Positions 25,546-34,206 of a stretch of 64,000 nucleotides of DNA are shown here, in pieces; the stretch's first letter is position 1; every line of letters begins with the position of its first letter. The notes beneath the pieces were generated by a model. It saw only the letters and a program-made list of their open reading frames with translations, did not search any database and was not told the origin of the DNA. Source of the stretch: JAKAVN01 sp963734845 (GTDB taxonomy: Bacteria > Desulfobacterota > Binatia > Binatales > Binataceae). The translations under genes were made by a program, and so were the position numbers. Location of the stretch: assembly GCA_963734845.1 (NCBI GenBank), contig CAVTIS010000001.1, forward strand, positions 310,001-374,000, in the 5' to 3' direction.

Positions 25546-26919
25546 GGCGCCTTCGAAGTAGCCGGCCTCAGGCGCGTAATTCTCGAAGCGCGTGAACTGG
25601 CTGATGTAGGTGAGCTTGGCGGTGTCCGTGGGCCCGTTGCGCTGCTTGGCGATGATCACTTCAGCCACGCCCGGTTCCTTGCTGTCGCGATGGTACATCT
25701 CGTCGCGATAGATGAACGCGATCACGTCGGCGTCCTGCTCGATTGCGCCTGACTCACGCAGGTCGGCGAGCAGCGGGCGGCGGTCGGGGCGGGTCTCGAC
25801 CTGGCGGTTGAGCTGCGAGAGCGCGATCACCGGGACGCGGAGTTCCTTGGCCAGCGATTTGAGCGAGCGCGAGATTTCGGCGATCTCTTTCTCGCGCGAC
25901 TCGCCCGGCCGTGCGGCGCGCATCAGCTGCAGATAGTCGACGATGATGAGCCCGAGGTTGGCGCTGGAATCGCGCGCGAGGCGCCGGCACTTCGCCTTCA
26001 ACACGATTGCGGAAGTGTCGGAGCTGTCGTCGATGAAAATCGGGGCCTCGGCCAGGCGCGCCGCCGCCACCGCGAGCTTGGGAAAATCGCGCTCGCCGAG
26101 ATACCCGGCGCGCGCCTTCGAGCTGTCGACCCGCGCCTCCGAGCACAGCAGCCGCAACACGAGCTGCTCCTTGGACATTTCCAGCGAGAAGAAGGCCACG
26201 CCGCGGCGCGGCTCGGCCTCGGTCGCCGCGTAAGCCGCGATGTTGAGCGCGAGCGCCGTCTTGCCCATCGAGGGGCGCGCGGCAATCACCACCAGGTCGG
26301 CCGGCTGCAGGCCGGCGGTGATGCGGTCGAGGTCGGTGAAGCCGGTCGGCACGCCGGTCACCATCTCTTTGCGCTCGTAAAGCCGCTCGATGATCTTGAG
26401 CGACTCGCGCGTCAGCTCGTGCATCGTGTGGAACGAGGCGCGGATGCGGCGCTCGGAGATCTCGAAAATTTTGTGCTCAGCCTCGTCGAGGAATTCGTCG
26501 ACCCGCGCGGGCGCGTCGTAGGCGGACGACGCGATCTCGGTCGCGGTCGAGGCAAGCGCGCGCAGCACCGCCTTTTCGCGCACGATGCGCGCATAGTGCG
26601 CGACGTTGGAGGCGGTCGGGACGCAGGCGGCGAGCTCGGCGATATAGGCTGGGCCGCCGATCGCCTCGAGCTTGCCGCGCGTGCGCAGCGCGTCGGTCAT
26701 CGTGATCGCGTCGACCGGTTGGCTGCGGTCCGACAACTCGGTCATCACACGGAAGATCTCGCGATGCGACTCGCGATAGAAGTCGTCGGGGTTGAGGACT
26801 TCGAGGGCCTGGTTGATAGCCTCGTTCTCGAGCAGGATGGCGCCGAGCACTGATTGCTCAGCTTCGAGATTCTGCGGAGGAACGCGCCTTAAAATGTCGT
26901 CACTGGATGCCGCCGCCAC
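25534..26919 (-). CDS. dnaB: Replicative DNA helicase DnaB
   Basis: 461 residues, normal for DnaB, the hexameric helicase that unwinds DNA at the replication fork and recruits primase. The N-terminal domain begins PPQNLEAEQSVLGA. The RecA-like domain has Walker A ARPSMGKTALAL (K220) and Walker B LIIVDYLQLM, then SLKSLAKELRVPVIALSQLNR and RDEMYHRDS. The GTG at 26919 is chosen because GGAGG lies 5 bases upstream and the common DnaB N-terminus follows; a TTG at 26994 coincides with a likely -35 element. The stop codon lies inside a 21-base tandem repeat. No intein is present. Confidence 0.95.
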   Translation of the reverse strand: MAAASSDDILRRVPPQNLEAEQSVLGAILLENEAINQALEVLNPDDFYRESHREIFRVMTELSDRSQPVDAITMTDALRTRGKLEAIGGPAYIAELAACVPTASNVAHYARIVREKAVLRALASTATEIASSAYDAPARVDEFLDEAEHKIFEISERRIRASFHTMHELTRESLKIIERLYERKEMVTGVPTGFTDLDRITAGLQPADLVVIAARPSMGKTALALNIAAYAATEAEPRRGVAFFSLEMSKEQLVLRLLCSEARVDSSKARAGYLGERDFPKLAVAAARLAEAPIFIDDSSDTSAIVLKAKCRRLARDSSANLGLIIVDYLQLMRAARPGESREKEIAEISRSLKSLAKELRVPVIALSQLNRQVETRPDRRPLLADLRESGAIEQDADVIAFIYRDEMYHRDSKEPGVAEVIIAKQRNGPTDTAKLTYISQFTRFENYAPEAGYFEGAEER

Positions 26920-26965
26920 AACCAACCCCCTCCCGCTCGAAACCGCGCCGCGTAACCGGGAATCA

Positions 26966-26994
26966 AGTATCGGGAATGCGGTGGCGGCGGACAA
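26966..26994 (-). promoter_or_regulatory. Possible promoter for dnaB
   Basis: On the minus strand TTGTCC (26994-26989), a 17-base spacer and GATACT (26971-26966) would start transcription near 26959, giving a leader of about 40 bases before GTG 26919. Each hexamer matches four of six consensus positions. It supports the internal GTG start. Confidence 0.35.
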
Positions 26995-27074
26995 GTAGGC
27001 GCGGCGCAGATACTCCCAAATGGCGAACGACTTTGAACACTATCAACAGTGAGAAGCGTTGATCGAAAGAAAAA

Positions 27075-27773
27075 CTAACGACGCGCGACGCGCCGGCGCT
27101 CCGGCGGACGTGCCGCGATCGGTCCCGCCGCGACGCCGAACAAAAAGCCGCCGACGTGCGCCCACCAGGCTACACCGCCCATCAACGAGCCCGCCGCTCC
27201 GCTGGCAATTCCCGAGTAAAGTTGCGCGGCAAACCAAACGATCAGGCAGAGCACCGCGGGAACTCGGAAGAAGAACGGCGGGAAGAAGGTCAGGATGCTG
27301 CCGCGCGGATAGAGAATGAAGTAAGCGCCGAGAACTCCCGCGATCGCGCCGCTCGCGCCGATCACCGGCACCATCGATTGCGGCGCCATTGCGACCGTCG
27401 CTGCGGCCGAGGCGATGCCGCTCAACAGGTAGAACGACAGGTAATGTGCCGGTCCGGTCCGCTCCTCGACCGCCGGGCCGAAGATGAAAAGGTAGAGCAT
27501 GTTGCCGGCGACGTGGCCCACGCCGCCATGGATGAACATCGAGGTAAGGACCGTAAACGGCGGCCATAGGCGGCCATGACCATTCAGCAGCATGACGCCA
27601 TGCACATGCGCGCGGACGAGCAGCCTTGGCACCATTGCGTAGCGCGTGACGAACGCGTCAAGTCCGCGGCCGAGTGACACCTCGTACCCAAACGCCGCGA
27701 GGTTGGCTGCGATGAGCAGCGTGTTGACGGGGCTCAGCCGATGGCGCGCAACATTGTCGCGCAGCGGGATCAC
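27075..27773 (-). CDS. Rhomboid-family intramembrane serine protease
   Basis: 232 residues with about six membrane helices. The catalytic Ser is in GASGAIAGVLGAY (TM4 in GlpG numbering) and the catalytic His is in WWAHVGGFLFG (TM6). The L1-loop/TM2 motif HGGVGHVAGNMLYLFIFGP is intact. Rhomboids cut membrane-protein substrates within or near the bilayer. The start is a GTG with a weak ribosome site; a basic N-terminus precedes the first helix. It lies between dnaB and a nitroreductase gene on the same strand. Confidence 0.9.
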   Translation of the reverse strand: MIPLRDNVARHRLSPVNTLLIAANLAAFGYEVSLGRGLDAFVTRYAMVPRLLVRAHVHGVMLLNGHGRLWPPFTVLTSMFIHGGVGHVAGNMLYLFIFGPAVEERTGPAHYLSFYLLSGIASAAATVAMAPQSMVPVIGASGAIAGVLGAYFILYPRGSILTFFPPFFFRVPAVLCLIVWFAAQLYSGIASGAAGSLMGGVAWWAHVGGFLFGVAAGPIAARPPERRRVARR

Positions 27774-27812
27774 TGCGGCGCCCGCATCAAGGCCCGGTAC
27801 GCCGCTGCGCGG

Positions 27813-28493
27813 CTAGCCGGGCCAGGGCTTCCCGTAAGTGTCGAGACAGGCGACCTCGTTTACTGGCCGGCGGCGAACGGGTCCGATTTTGTCGCGCGGA
27901 TAGCCGATCGGCATCAGCGCGAAGGTCGAAACCTCTGGCGGCAGCTTGACGATCGCTTTGACCTCCTCCTCGAAGAAGGCATGGATAGTGGTCAGCACGG
28001 TGGTCAAATTGAAGGCGCGACACGCCAGGATGATATTCTGCACGGCCGGATAGATGCTCGCGCCCTGGGTGCGGGCCGCCTTCGCCATCGCGCTTTGCAC
28101 CTCGAGGCTGAGGGCGCCCGCTCCGGCGCCGGGCGGCGCCGACTTGAGACAGGCGAGCAGCAGCACCGGCGCCTCGTGCATGTGATCGAACAGATAGGTC
28201 ACCGAACTCATGAAGCGCTGGTACTGTTCTTCCGTGAAATGGCTGGCGCGCGGGCGCTCGGCGTAGAGTGCGGTCAGAATCTTCGAAGCCTTGGAATAGA
28301 TCGCGCCTAGCTGGCGGCGCTTCCCCGCGTCCTTGACCACGACGAACAGCCAACTCTGCGCGTTGCTGCCTGACGGCGCGCGAATCGCCGCGTCGAGTAT
28401 CTTGGTCATCACTTCGTCGGGCACCGGATCGGGCTTGAAGCGCCTGAGCGCGCGCGCCGAGTACATTGCCTCGAATAATCCAATTTCCGCCAT
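27813..28493 (-). CDS. Nitroreductase-family flavoprotein
   Basis: 226 residues of the FMN-dependent nitroreductase fold. The FMN-phosphate segment is SARALRRFKPDPVPDEVMTKILDAAIRAPSGSNAQSW, followed by GASIYPAVQNIILACRAFNLTTVLTT and the C-terminal LMPIGYP. Members reduce nitro groups, quinones or other acceptors with NAD(P)H, and some remove halogens. The insertion at 100-130 (GAGAGALSLE) is family-variable. ATG 28493 is chosen; an AGGAG lies 13 bases upstream, slightly far. The rhomboid gene follows after 39 bases. Confidence 0.88.
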   Translation of the reverse strand: MAEIGLFEAMYSARALRRFKPDPVPDEVMTKILDAAIRAPSGSNAQSWLFVVVKDAGKRRQLGAIYSKASKILTALYAERPRASHFTEEQYQRFMSSVTYLFDHMHEAPVLLLACLKSAPPGAGAGALSLEVQSAMAKAARTQGASIYPAVQNIILACRAFNLTTVLTTIHAFFEEEVKAIVKLPPEVSTFALMPIGYPRDKIGPVRRRPVNEVACLDTYGKPWPG

Positions 28494-28580
28494 CGCAGTA
28501 GTTAAGCTCCTTTCGACCTGGCCTGAGGCCGACATCTCAATTATCACGGAGCGCGCCGCGAAATCGAACCGGCGGCGGTC

Positions 28581-29240
28581 CTACTCGGCGCGGATCAACT
28601 TATGCTTAATCGCGTAACGCACTATTGCGGCCGTCGATTTTGCCTTGAGCTTTTGCTTGAGGTTGTCGCGATGAACCTGCGCGGTCTTGGGGCTGATACC
28701 CAGCCGCGCGGCGATGTCTTTGCTGGTCGCGCCCTCGCCGATGAGGCTCAGTACTTCGCGCTCGCGCCGCGTGAGTTTTACCGTCGCGCCGCCCGCGCGC
28801 GTCTCGCCGCTCGTGTTTTTGAGCCGCGCGAGCACGGCCGGCGCGACCGTGGCGCTCAGATAGCGCCGCCCCGTGGCCACCGCGCGCAACGCGCTCAGCA
28901 ACTCGCTGGCGGCGTCGGTCTTGACCAGGTAGCCGGCCGCGCCCGCGTCGACCATCGCTTCGATCACGTACTCCTCATCGTCGTGCTGGCTCAGGATCAC
29001 CACCTTGGAGTTGGGCGACTCCCTGGCCAGACGATGCGCCGCGTTGAGGCCGCCCACTCCGGGCATCCCGACGTCCAGCAGCACGATGTCGGGATGCGTG
29101 CGCGCGGCGAGCGCCACCGCTTCTTCGCCGCTCGCGGCTTCACCGACGACCTCGCACTCGCGCTCGAGCACGGTCCGCAAGGCCTCGCGAAACAGGCGAT
29201 GGTCGTCGGCAAGGAGGACGCGGATGCGCTCGCTGCCCAT
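28581..29240 (-). CDS. NarL/FixJ-type response regulator
   Basis: 219 residues. The receiver domain has the acidic pocket LLADDH (about 10-14), the phosphoacceptor D56 in LLDVGMPG and K107 in LVKTD. The C-terminal LuxR-type helix-turn-helix is LTRREREVLSLIGEGATSKDIAARLGISPKTAQVHRDNL. It is encoded 11 bases after the histidine kinase gene, so the two form a cognate pair. Target genes are not evident from the sequence. Confidence 0.93.
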   Translation of the reverse strand: MGSERIRVLLADDHRLFREALRTVLERECEVVGEAASGEEAVALAARTHPDIVLLDVGMPGVGGLNAAHRLARESPNSKVVILSQHDDEEYVIEAMVDAGAAGYLVKTDAASELLSALRAVATGRRYLSATVAPAVLARLKNTSGETRAGGATVKLTRREREVLSLIGEGATSKDIAARLGISPKTAQVHRDNLKQKLKAKSTAAIVRYAIKHKLIRAE

Positions 29241-29251
29241 CGCGACGCTCG

Positions 29252-30907
29252 CTACTCCAGTGGAATCTCGGCCACCAGCCGGGTCATCCCGCGTCCCGAC
29301 TCGACCCGCACCGCGCCGCCCAGAAATTCCAGCCGCTCGGCGAGCCCGCCCAAGCCCATCCCGTCTGCGGTGCGCGCCCCGGGTTCGATGCCACGGCCAT
29401 TGTCGCTGACCGTGAGGCGTGCGACGCCCGCGTCGCGCTCGACCAAAACCTCTGCGCGGGTGGCGCGGGCGTGACGCACGACGTTGGCGAGCGCTTCGCG
29501 CGCTACTTGGTAGCAAACCTGACGTATGTTGGGCGGCAGGCGATTGGCTGCGGCGATGCCCTTAAGCTGCGTGACCATCCCGGCTGCGGCGAGACGGTCG
29601 AGCTCGGCGCGCAGCGCAGCGCCGAGCGTGCGCTTGCCCAGCTCCGCCGGGCGCAATTCGCGGAGCCGCACGCGCAGCTCGGCCTCCAGCCGCTCGAAGA
29701 TGGCGCGCGCCTCATCCCGTCCGCCTTCGAGCGCGAGGCGCGCGGCGGCGAGCAGCTGGGCCTGATCGTCATGCAGATCGCGCGCGATCCGCGCGCGCTC
29801 GGCCTCGACCGCCCCGAATAGCCGCAAGCCCAGCGCACGCACGAGCTCGCGTAGATGGGCCGCGTGCTCCGCCGCGGCCCATCCGGCGCTGACCGGACCA
29901 AGCCGCGCGGCCAGCGCCTCGGCGCGCTCGCGCGCCGCCGCTTCCAGCGGCCTGGCACTGGCGAGCGCGATCGCGCCACCGTCGAATGGCACGCAGAGGT
30001 AGTCGGCGAAGCTGTGGAACAGGCGATCCTCGTGCCAGGCTCCGGCGCGCCGGGCGCCCGCGCTGCGCACGACGGTTGCTTGCCGGCGCATCGCCTCGGC
30101 GAGCGCGCTTTTCGCGTCAAGGCTGAGCGCGGCGCTGAGCGCGCGGGTCGAGCCCGCGGCGACGCGAGGCGCGGCGGCACCGCTTTGGGCGGCCGCCACG
30201 ATCCACGCGGCAAACGGTCCGGTTGCCGCGAAGAGCCGACCGAGACCGGCCCAGCGCTCGCGCGGCGCGAACTTGAGCGCCGCGGCGAGTGCTCGCTCGA
30301 CGCGTCCGCTGTCACCGCGCTCGCGCCGCGCCAACGCGCGCTCGGCGGCCAACCGTTCCGTCGCGGTGGCTGCGCGATCGCGCCAGAACCATAGTGAGGC
30401 AGCCTCTTCACTGAGCTCGATTTCAGCCAGCGCGTGGCGCCGGACAAGGTCCAGCAGCGCCTCGCTCTGCGCCGGCAGGATGCCGTGCGGCACCAGCATC
30501 ACAATGCTGGCGTGGGCGGTGGGCGAGGCCGACGACGACACGGCGCAGGCCTCAAGCCGAGTCTGCACCGGGAGCGCCCGGCCGCATCGGAGCGTGACCT
30601 CAGCGGCGCTCATCTTGAGGGCGGCGCTGGGCGCGGCGTCTCGCCCGCGGCCGTCCGCGGCGGCGCCCTGGCGCGAGAGCATCCCCAGGATCGCCCACAG
30701 TGCCGGCTCCCATCCGGGGTCGGCGGGCGCGTAGGCGGCTCCGGTGTCGGTTGCGCGTTGCCACGAGATGAGGCAGGCGCCACCACCAGCCGCCGCTGCC
30801 GCCGCGAGCGCGGCGAGAGTACTCATTCGGCCCGCCAGTGAATCGGCCGGCGCCGCGTATGCCATGGCGCCAGCGTCGGCGCGGCTCAGCACAGATCGGT
30901 CGGTCAC
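29252..30907 (-). CDS. Sensor histidine kinase, HisKA_3 (NarX/DegS-like)
   Basis: 551 residues. The phosphoacceptor is H379 in ARIARDLHDDQ of a HisKA_3 dimerisation domain. The HATPase_c region has EALANVVRHA (N box), SDNGRGIEPG (G1) and GMGLGGLAERL (G2). The N-terminal 350 residues are unusually Ala/Arg-rich, with GAF-like sensing segments but no clear transmembrane pair beyond a hydrophobic stretch at 28-46, so sensing is probably cytoplasmic. GTG 30907 is preceded by GGGGGAGACCGAGG. It pairs with the regulator downstream. Confidence 0.9.
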   Translation of the reverse strand: MTDRSVLSRADAGAMAYAAPADSLAGRMSTLAALAAAAAAGGGACLISWQRATDTGAAYAPADPGWEPALWAILGMLSRQGAAADGRGRDAAPSAALKMSAAEVTLRCGRALPVQTRLEACAVSSSASPTAHASIVMLVPHGILPAQSEALLDLVRRHALAEIELSEEAASLWFWRDRAATATERLAAERALARRERGDSGRVERALAAALKFAPRERWAGLGRLFAATGPFAAWIVAAAQSGAAAPRVAAGSTRALSAALSLDAKSALAEAMRRQATVVRSAGARRAGAWHEDRLFHSFADYLCVPFDGGAIALASARPLEAAARERAEALAARLGPVSAGWAAAEHAAHLRELVRALGLRLFGAVEAERARIARDLHDDQAQLLAAARLALEGGRDEARAIFERLEAELRVRLRELRPAELGKRTLGAALRAELDRLAAAGMVTQLKGIAAANRLPPNIRQVCYQVAREALANVVRHARATRAEVLVERDAGVARLTVSDNGRGIEPGARTADGMGLGGLAERLEFLGGAVRVESGRGMTRLVAEIPLE

Positions 30908-30936
30908 CCTCGGTCTCCCCCTCTGCAGCGCGCGAT

Positions 30937-30983
30937 CGCGCCGACTGACTAATACAAAAGCTGATGCGCGCCGACTGGCTAAT
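30937..30983 (-). repeat. Direct repeat (period 30) duplicating the UPF0182 stop codon
   Basis: On the minus strand AT-TAG-YCA-GTC-GGC-GCG occurs at 30983-30967, containing the real stop codon, and again at 30953-30937. The period is exactly 30 bases (10 codons), so the second TAG is in the same frame. One mismatch (C/T) separates the two 17-base copies. Confidence 0.8.
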
Positions 30984-33753
30984 GATGTCCCGAGTCGGAC
31001 GGATGGCCGAGTTCCGTGCCGAGTTGCTGCATCTCGCTGCCGAACTGAGCCCAGTCGCCGGTCCTGAGCGCGGCCAGGGCGCGGTTGTAATGTATGCTGG
31101 CGCCGGTAAGGTCGCCCTTGACCGCTGGCGGCGGGTTCGCCGCGCCGGGCGCCGTCGCGGTGGCCGCCTGCGCCGCGGTGGAAGAGATGGTTGGCGGCGG
31201 AATTTCAACCGGCGCGGTGAAGAGCGCGTTCAGCGTGCTTTTGAGGTCGTTCCCCATCACGATACGATCGCTGTAGGCTGCAATTACGCGCTGCAATTCG
31301 GGAAGCTGGCCGCTTTGCGCACGGATGTAGAGCGGTTCGACGTACAGCAACGCGTTCTCGATTGGGAAGACCAGCAGGTTGCCCAGAATGACCTTGGAAC
31401 CCATCTGGTTCCACAACGAGTACTGTTGCGAAATGTCAGGGTTCTGATTGATGCGCGCCTGGATCTGATAAGGGCCATAAAACAGCCGGTCCTTGGAGAA
31501 GGCGAATTCGAACAGATGGCCATAGTCGACCCCGTCGCAGCGCGCCGCGAGCCACGAAATCATATTGTCGCGCACAGTACCGCGGCTCTCCGGCACCATC
31601 GGCAGCATCAGTATGTATTCGTCATGGGTCTCTCCCGGGAGCCGCATGATTACATAGTAAGGCTGCATGGGGACGGTTTCGTCGGCGTAGTTCTCGCGCG
31701 GGAAACCCCACTGGTCCTCGCGGTTGTAGAAAACGGCGGGGTCGGTCATGTGGTAGGTGCGGTAGATGTCAGCCTGGATCAGGAAGTAGTCTTCAGGATA
31801 GCGGATGTGCTGGCGCAAATCGCCGGCCATGGCCGACATCGGCTTGAACATCGCCGGGAAAATCCGCTGCCAGGTTCGGATGATCGGATCGGTGGGGTCG
31901 GCGACATAGAAATCGACCGCGCCCGTGTACGCATCCACCACCACCTTGACCGCGTTGCGGATATAGTTGATCCCTTCGGAGTTGCGCTGCGAGTATGGAA
32001 AATGATCGCTGGTGGTATAGCAGTCGATGATCCAGATCAGATGGCCGTTGTGCAGCACGAGGTAGGGATCGCGGTCCTGGCCCAGAAACGGCGCGAGGCG
32101 CGCGACGCGGTCGCTGATGTTGCGCCGAATCATGATGCGGCTGCCGTTGACGATATTGCTGGTCACCAGCAGATTGATGTCGCGGAAGAAGTAACTGAAT
32201 AGCAGGCGGCGGATCAGGCCGCTGACTGGCACGCCGCCGCTGCCCTTGTAGTATGAGTAGACGTTGTCGGCGCCGAGTGGGTAGTCAAATTCGGGAGTCG
32301 CAGCCTTGACGATCGCATAGCTGTCGGGTTCCTGGCCGAAATAGATCGCTGGTTGCGGGAGCCTGAAGCCGACATCGGACTCCATCGGGATGTTCTTCAT
32401 ATAGAAGACCGGCAGTCCTTCGCTGTCCTTGGCATTGACCGGGCTCATCGTGAGTCCGCTGCCGTGGGTGAACTTGAGATGGCGGTTGACCCAGGTCTGA
32501 GCGTTGTCGGGCAGCAGTGAAATGTTGAGCTCGCGCGGCGAGAGCATCACCTCCGTGTATTTGCCGTTGATCCAGTAGCGGTCGATGTCCACGTCCTGAA
32601 AATCGTAGTAGAGTCGGATTTCCTGCAACTGGCGATAGGTCGCGAGCAGCGGGCGCGGATCCCATAGCCGAATATTGTCGACAGTGGGTGCGTCTTGCTC
32701 GAGCGAGGCTTTCGTGAGCGTTCCCTTGCCGTCGAACTGTCGCACATCGACGCTGTCGAGATGATAGGCCATCCGGGTCAGTGCGATATTGCGCTCCAGG
32801 TATGGTTTCTCTACTCGTAGCTCGTCGGGCTTGACATAAAGCTTTTCGATTACCGGCTGGATCAGGTTGAGGAAGATCGACGGACCGAACAGCACGATCG
32901 CCGCGACCACCGGCAGCCTAAGTCCGCGCTGTCCCAGATTCGCCAGGCTTACCGCTGCGGCCACCAGCGACAATGCGACCAGCAGCCACAGGCCCGGCTC
33001 CCACAGCACGTGATCGACGTAACGCAGGCCATAGACCACGCCATTGCTATGCAGCAGTAGTTCGAAGCGCGCCAGCCAGTAGTTCATTGCGCGCTGCACG
33101 AAAAAGACCGCTAACAACACGGAGAAATGCGCGGCCGCGCCACCGGAGATGCGCGGGGGCGATTCGCGGAAATCCAGTGCCCCACGCGCCCAGTAGATTA
33201 TCCCCGTCACCACCGCGGTCAGGAACAGGATCAGCATGAACAGGTCGCGCCAGTCCTCGAGCAGCGGCAGCGAGAAGAGATAGAAACCGAGGTTCTTGCC
33301 GAAGGCCGGATCGGTTCGGGCAAACGGCGCTGCGTAAAAGCCCTTGAGGTAGATGTCCCACGACGAGGCCTCGCCCGAGGCCGCGAACAGACCAAGCAAA
33401 ACTGCGGCCCCTGCCACCAGCAGGCGCCATGGAATACGGTCGCCGAGCGCTCTAATCAGCTCGGGCAGGTTGACCTCGGTCATCTCTTCGGAGCGGCGCA
33501 CGATACGGAGCCGCTCGCGCTCCTCGCTCAAGCCGAGGGCGACGAAGCCGCTAGCGCATACGGCGACGAAGGCGACAAACCACACGAGCGCGAAAATCGT
33601 GATTTGGGCGCCGAGTTGAGTCAGGAAGACCGAACGATAGCCGAGCACGCCGAACCACAGCAGATCGACCAGCAACTCGTCGGCGAGCCCCAGGACAATC
33701 AGAATGACGATAATGATCGCGGCGAGGCTGAACAGGACGATCCGCGGTCGCAT
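30979..33753 (-). CDS. UPF0182-family large membrane protein
   Basis: 924 residues, the usual size for UPF0182. Seven or so hydrophobic helices occupy residues 5-300, including LLWFGVLGYRSVFLTQLGAQI and SVLLAVFFVQRAMNYWLARFELL. They are followed by a long exported region with YLERNIALTRMAYHLD, NIRLWDPRPLLATYRQLQEIRLYYDF, LTMSPVN and VDAYTGAVDFYV, all family hallmarks. The C-terminal 60 residues are Pro/Ala/Thr-rich. GGGGAG precedes the ATG. Function is unknown in the family. The small DUF1232-like gene is 20 bases upstream and probably co-transcribed. The stop codon lies in a direct repeat. Confidence 0.92.
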   Translation of the reverse strand: MRPRIVLFSLAAIIIVILIVLGLADELLVDLLWFGVLGYRSVFLTQLGAQITIFALVWFVAFVAVCASGFVALGLSEERERLRIVRRSEEMTEVNLPELIRALGDRIPWRLLVAGAAVLLGLFAASGEASSWDIYLKGFYAAPFARTDPAFGKNLGFYLFSLPLLEDWRDLFMLILFLTAVVTGIIYWARGALDFRESPPRISGGAAAHFSVLLAVFFVQRAMNYWLARFELLLHSNGVVYGLRYVDHVLWEPGLWLLVALSLVAAAVSLANLGQRGLRLPVVAAIVLFGPSIFLNLIQPVIEKLYVKPDELRVEKPYLERNIALTRMAYHLDSVDVRQFDGKGTLTKASLEQDAPTVDNIRLWDPRPLLATYRQLQEIRLYYDFQDVDIDRYWINGKYTEVMLSPRELNISLLPDNAQTWVNRHLKFTHGSGLTMSPVNAKDSEGLPVFYMKNIPMESDVGFRLPQPAIYFGQEPDSYAIVKAATPEFDYPLGADNVYSYYKGSGGVPVSGLIRRLLFSYFFRDINLLVTSNIVNGSRIMIRRNISDRVARLAPFLGQDRDPYLVLHNGHLIWIIDCYTTSDHFPYSQRNSEGINYIRNAVKVVVDAYTGAVDFYVADPTDPIIRTWQRIFPAMFKPMSAMAGDLRQHIRYPEDYFLIQADIYRTYHMTDPAVFYNREDQWGFPRENYADETVPMQPYYVIMRLPGETHDEYILMLPMVPESRGTVRDNMISWLAARCDGVDYGHLFEFAFSKDRLFYGPYQIQARINQNPDISQQYSLWNQMGSKVILGNLLVFPIENALLYVEPLYIRAQSGQLPELQRVIAAYSDRIVMGNDLKSTLNALFTAPVEIPPPTISSTAAQAATATAPGAANPPPAVKGDLTGASIHYNRALAALRTGDWAQFGSEMQQLGTELGHPSDSGHH

Positions 33754-33773
33754 CTATATAGGCTCCCCCCGCG

Positions 33774-34088
33774 CTACGCGCCGCGCCCGACCTTACTGAC
33801 GTGCTCGCGCACCACGTCGGGCGGGCATAACCAGATGAAGATCTTGAGGCAGATGAATCCGACGAGAATCCAGTCGAGTTCGCCGACGATGGGGATGAAG
33901 TCGAGTTCCAGGAGCGGCGGCGAAAGCAGCGCAAGCACGCCGAGGAACGGCACCGCCTTGGCCAGTGCGGAGACCCGCGTGTCATGCATCAGGCGCCAGA
34001 ACACGCGGACGAACTGCGGCAGAAACATTAGCAGCCCGCGCATCTGCAGCGGGCCCATCAATTGCATCCTGAGGAGTCGACTAAACAC
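33774..34088 (-). CDS. DUF1232/YkvA-like small membrane protein
   Basis: 104 residues. The central part ALLSPPLLELDFIPIVGELDWILVGFICLKIFIW has the PxDFIPxxGxLDD-like signature of DUF1232 (YkvA) flanked by two hydrophobic helices. The first codon taken is GTG 34088 with AAGAG upstream; ATG 34067 is an alternative and fits better if the promoter at 34103-34131 is right, since that leaves a leader of about 30 bases. It heads the transcript leading into the UPF0182 gene. Function unknown. Confidence 0.75.
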   Translation of the reverse strand: MFSRLLRMQLMGPLQMRGLLMFLPQFVRVFWRLMHDTRVSALAKAVPFLGVLALLSPPLLELDFIPIVGELDWILVGFICLKIFIWLCPPDVVREHVSKVGRGA

Positions 34089-34102
34089 GGCTTGCTCTTC
34101 TT

Positions 34103-34131
34103 TTTATACTCCTTCGAGGCCCCCGTCCCAA
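34103..34131 (-). promoter_or_regulatory. Sigma70-type promoter for the DUF1232-UPF0182 unit
   Basis: On the minus strand TTGGGA (34131-34126), exactly 17 bases, then TATAAA (34108-34103). Predicted transcription start is near 34096, only about 8 bases before the GTG at 34088, so either translation is leaderless or ATG 34067 is the real start. Confidence 0.45.
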
Positions 34132-34167
34132 GCCACACGGATTGAGCGGGAGCACGGAGCACCAATC

Positions 34168-34176
34168 TGCTACAAT
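34168..34176 (+). promoter_or_regulatory. Extended -10 promoter for the ThDP decarboxylase gene
   Basis: TGC-TACAAT is an extended -10 element (five of six matches plus the TG motif) with no good -35. Two copies of GAGCACGGAG (34150-34159 and 34183-34192) flank it, which could be a direct-repeat operator. Transcription start would be near 34183, about 24 bases before GTG 34207. Confidence 0.45.
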
Positions 34177-34206
34177 GAGACGGAGCACGGAGAGGAGGTC
34201 TCGCGG

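Noticed and set aside
30964..32202. Open frame of about 412 codons antisense to the UPF0182 gene
   Set aside because: No family resemblance; it lies within a gene with clear UPF0182 motifs on the other strand.
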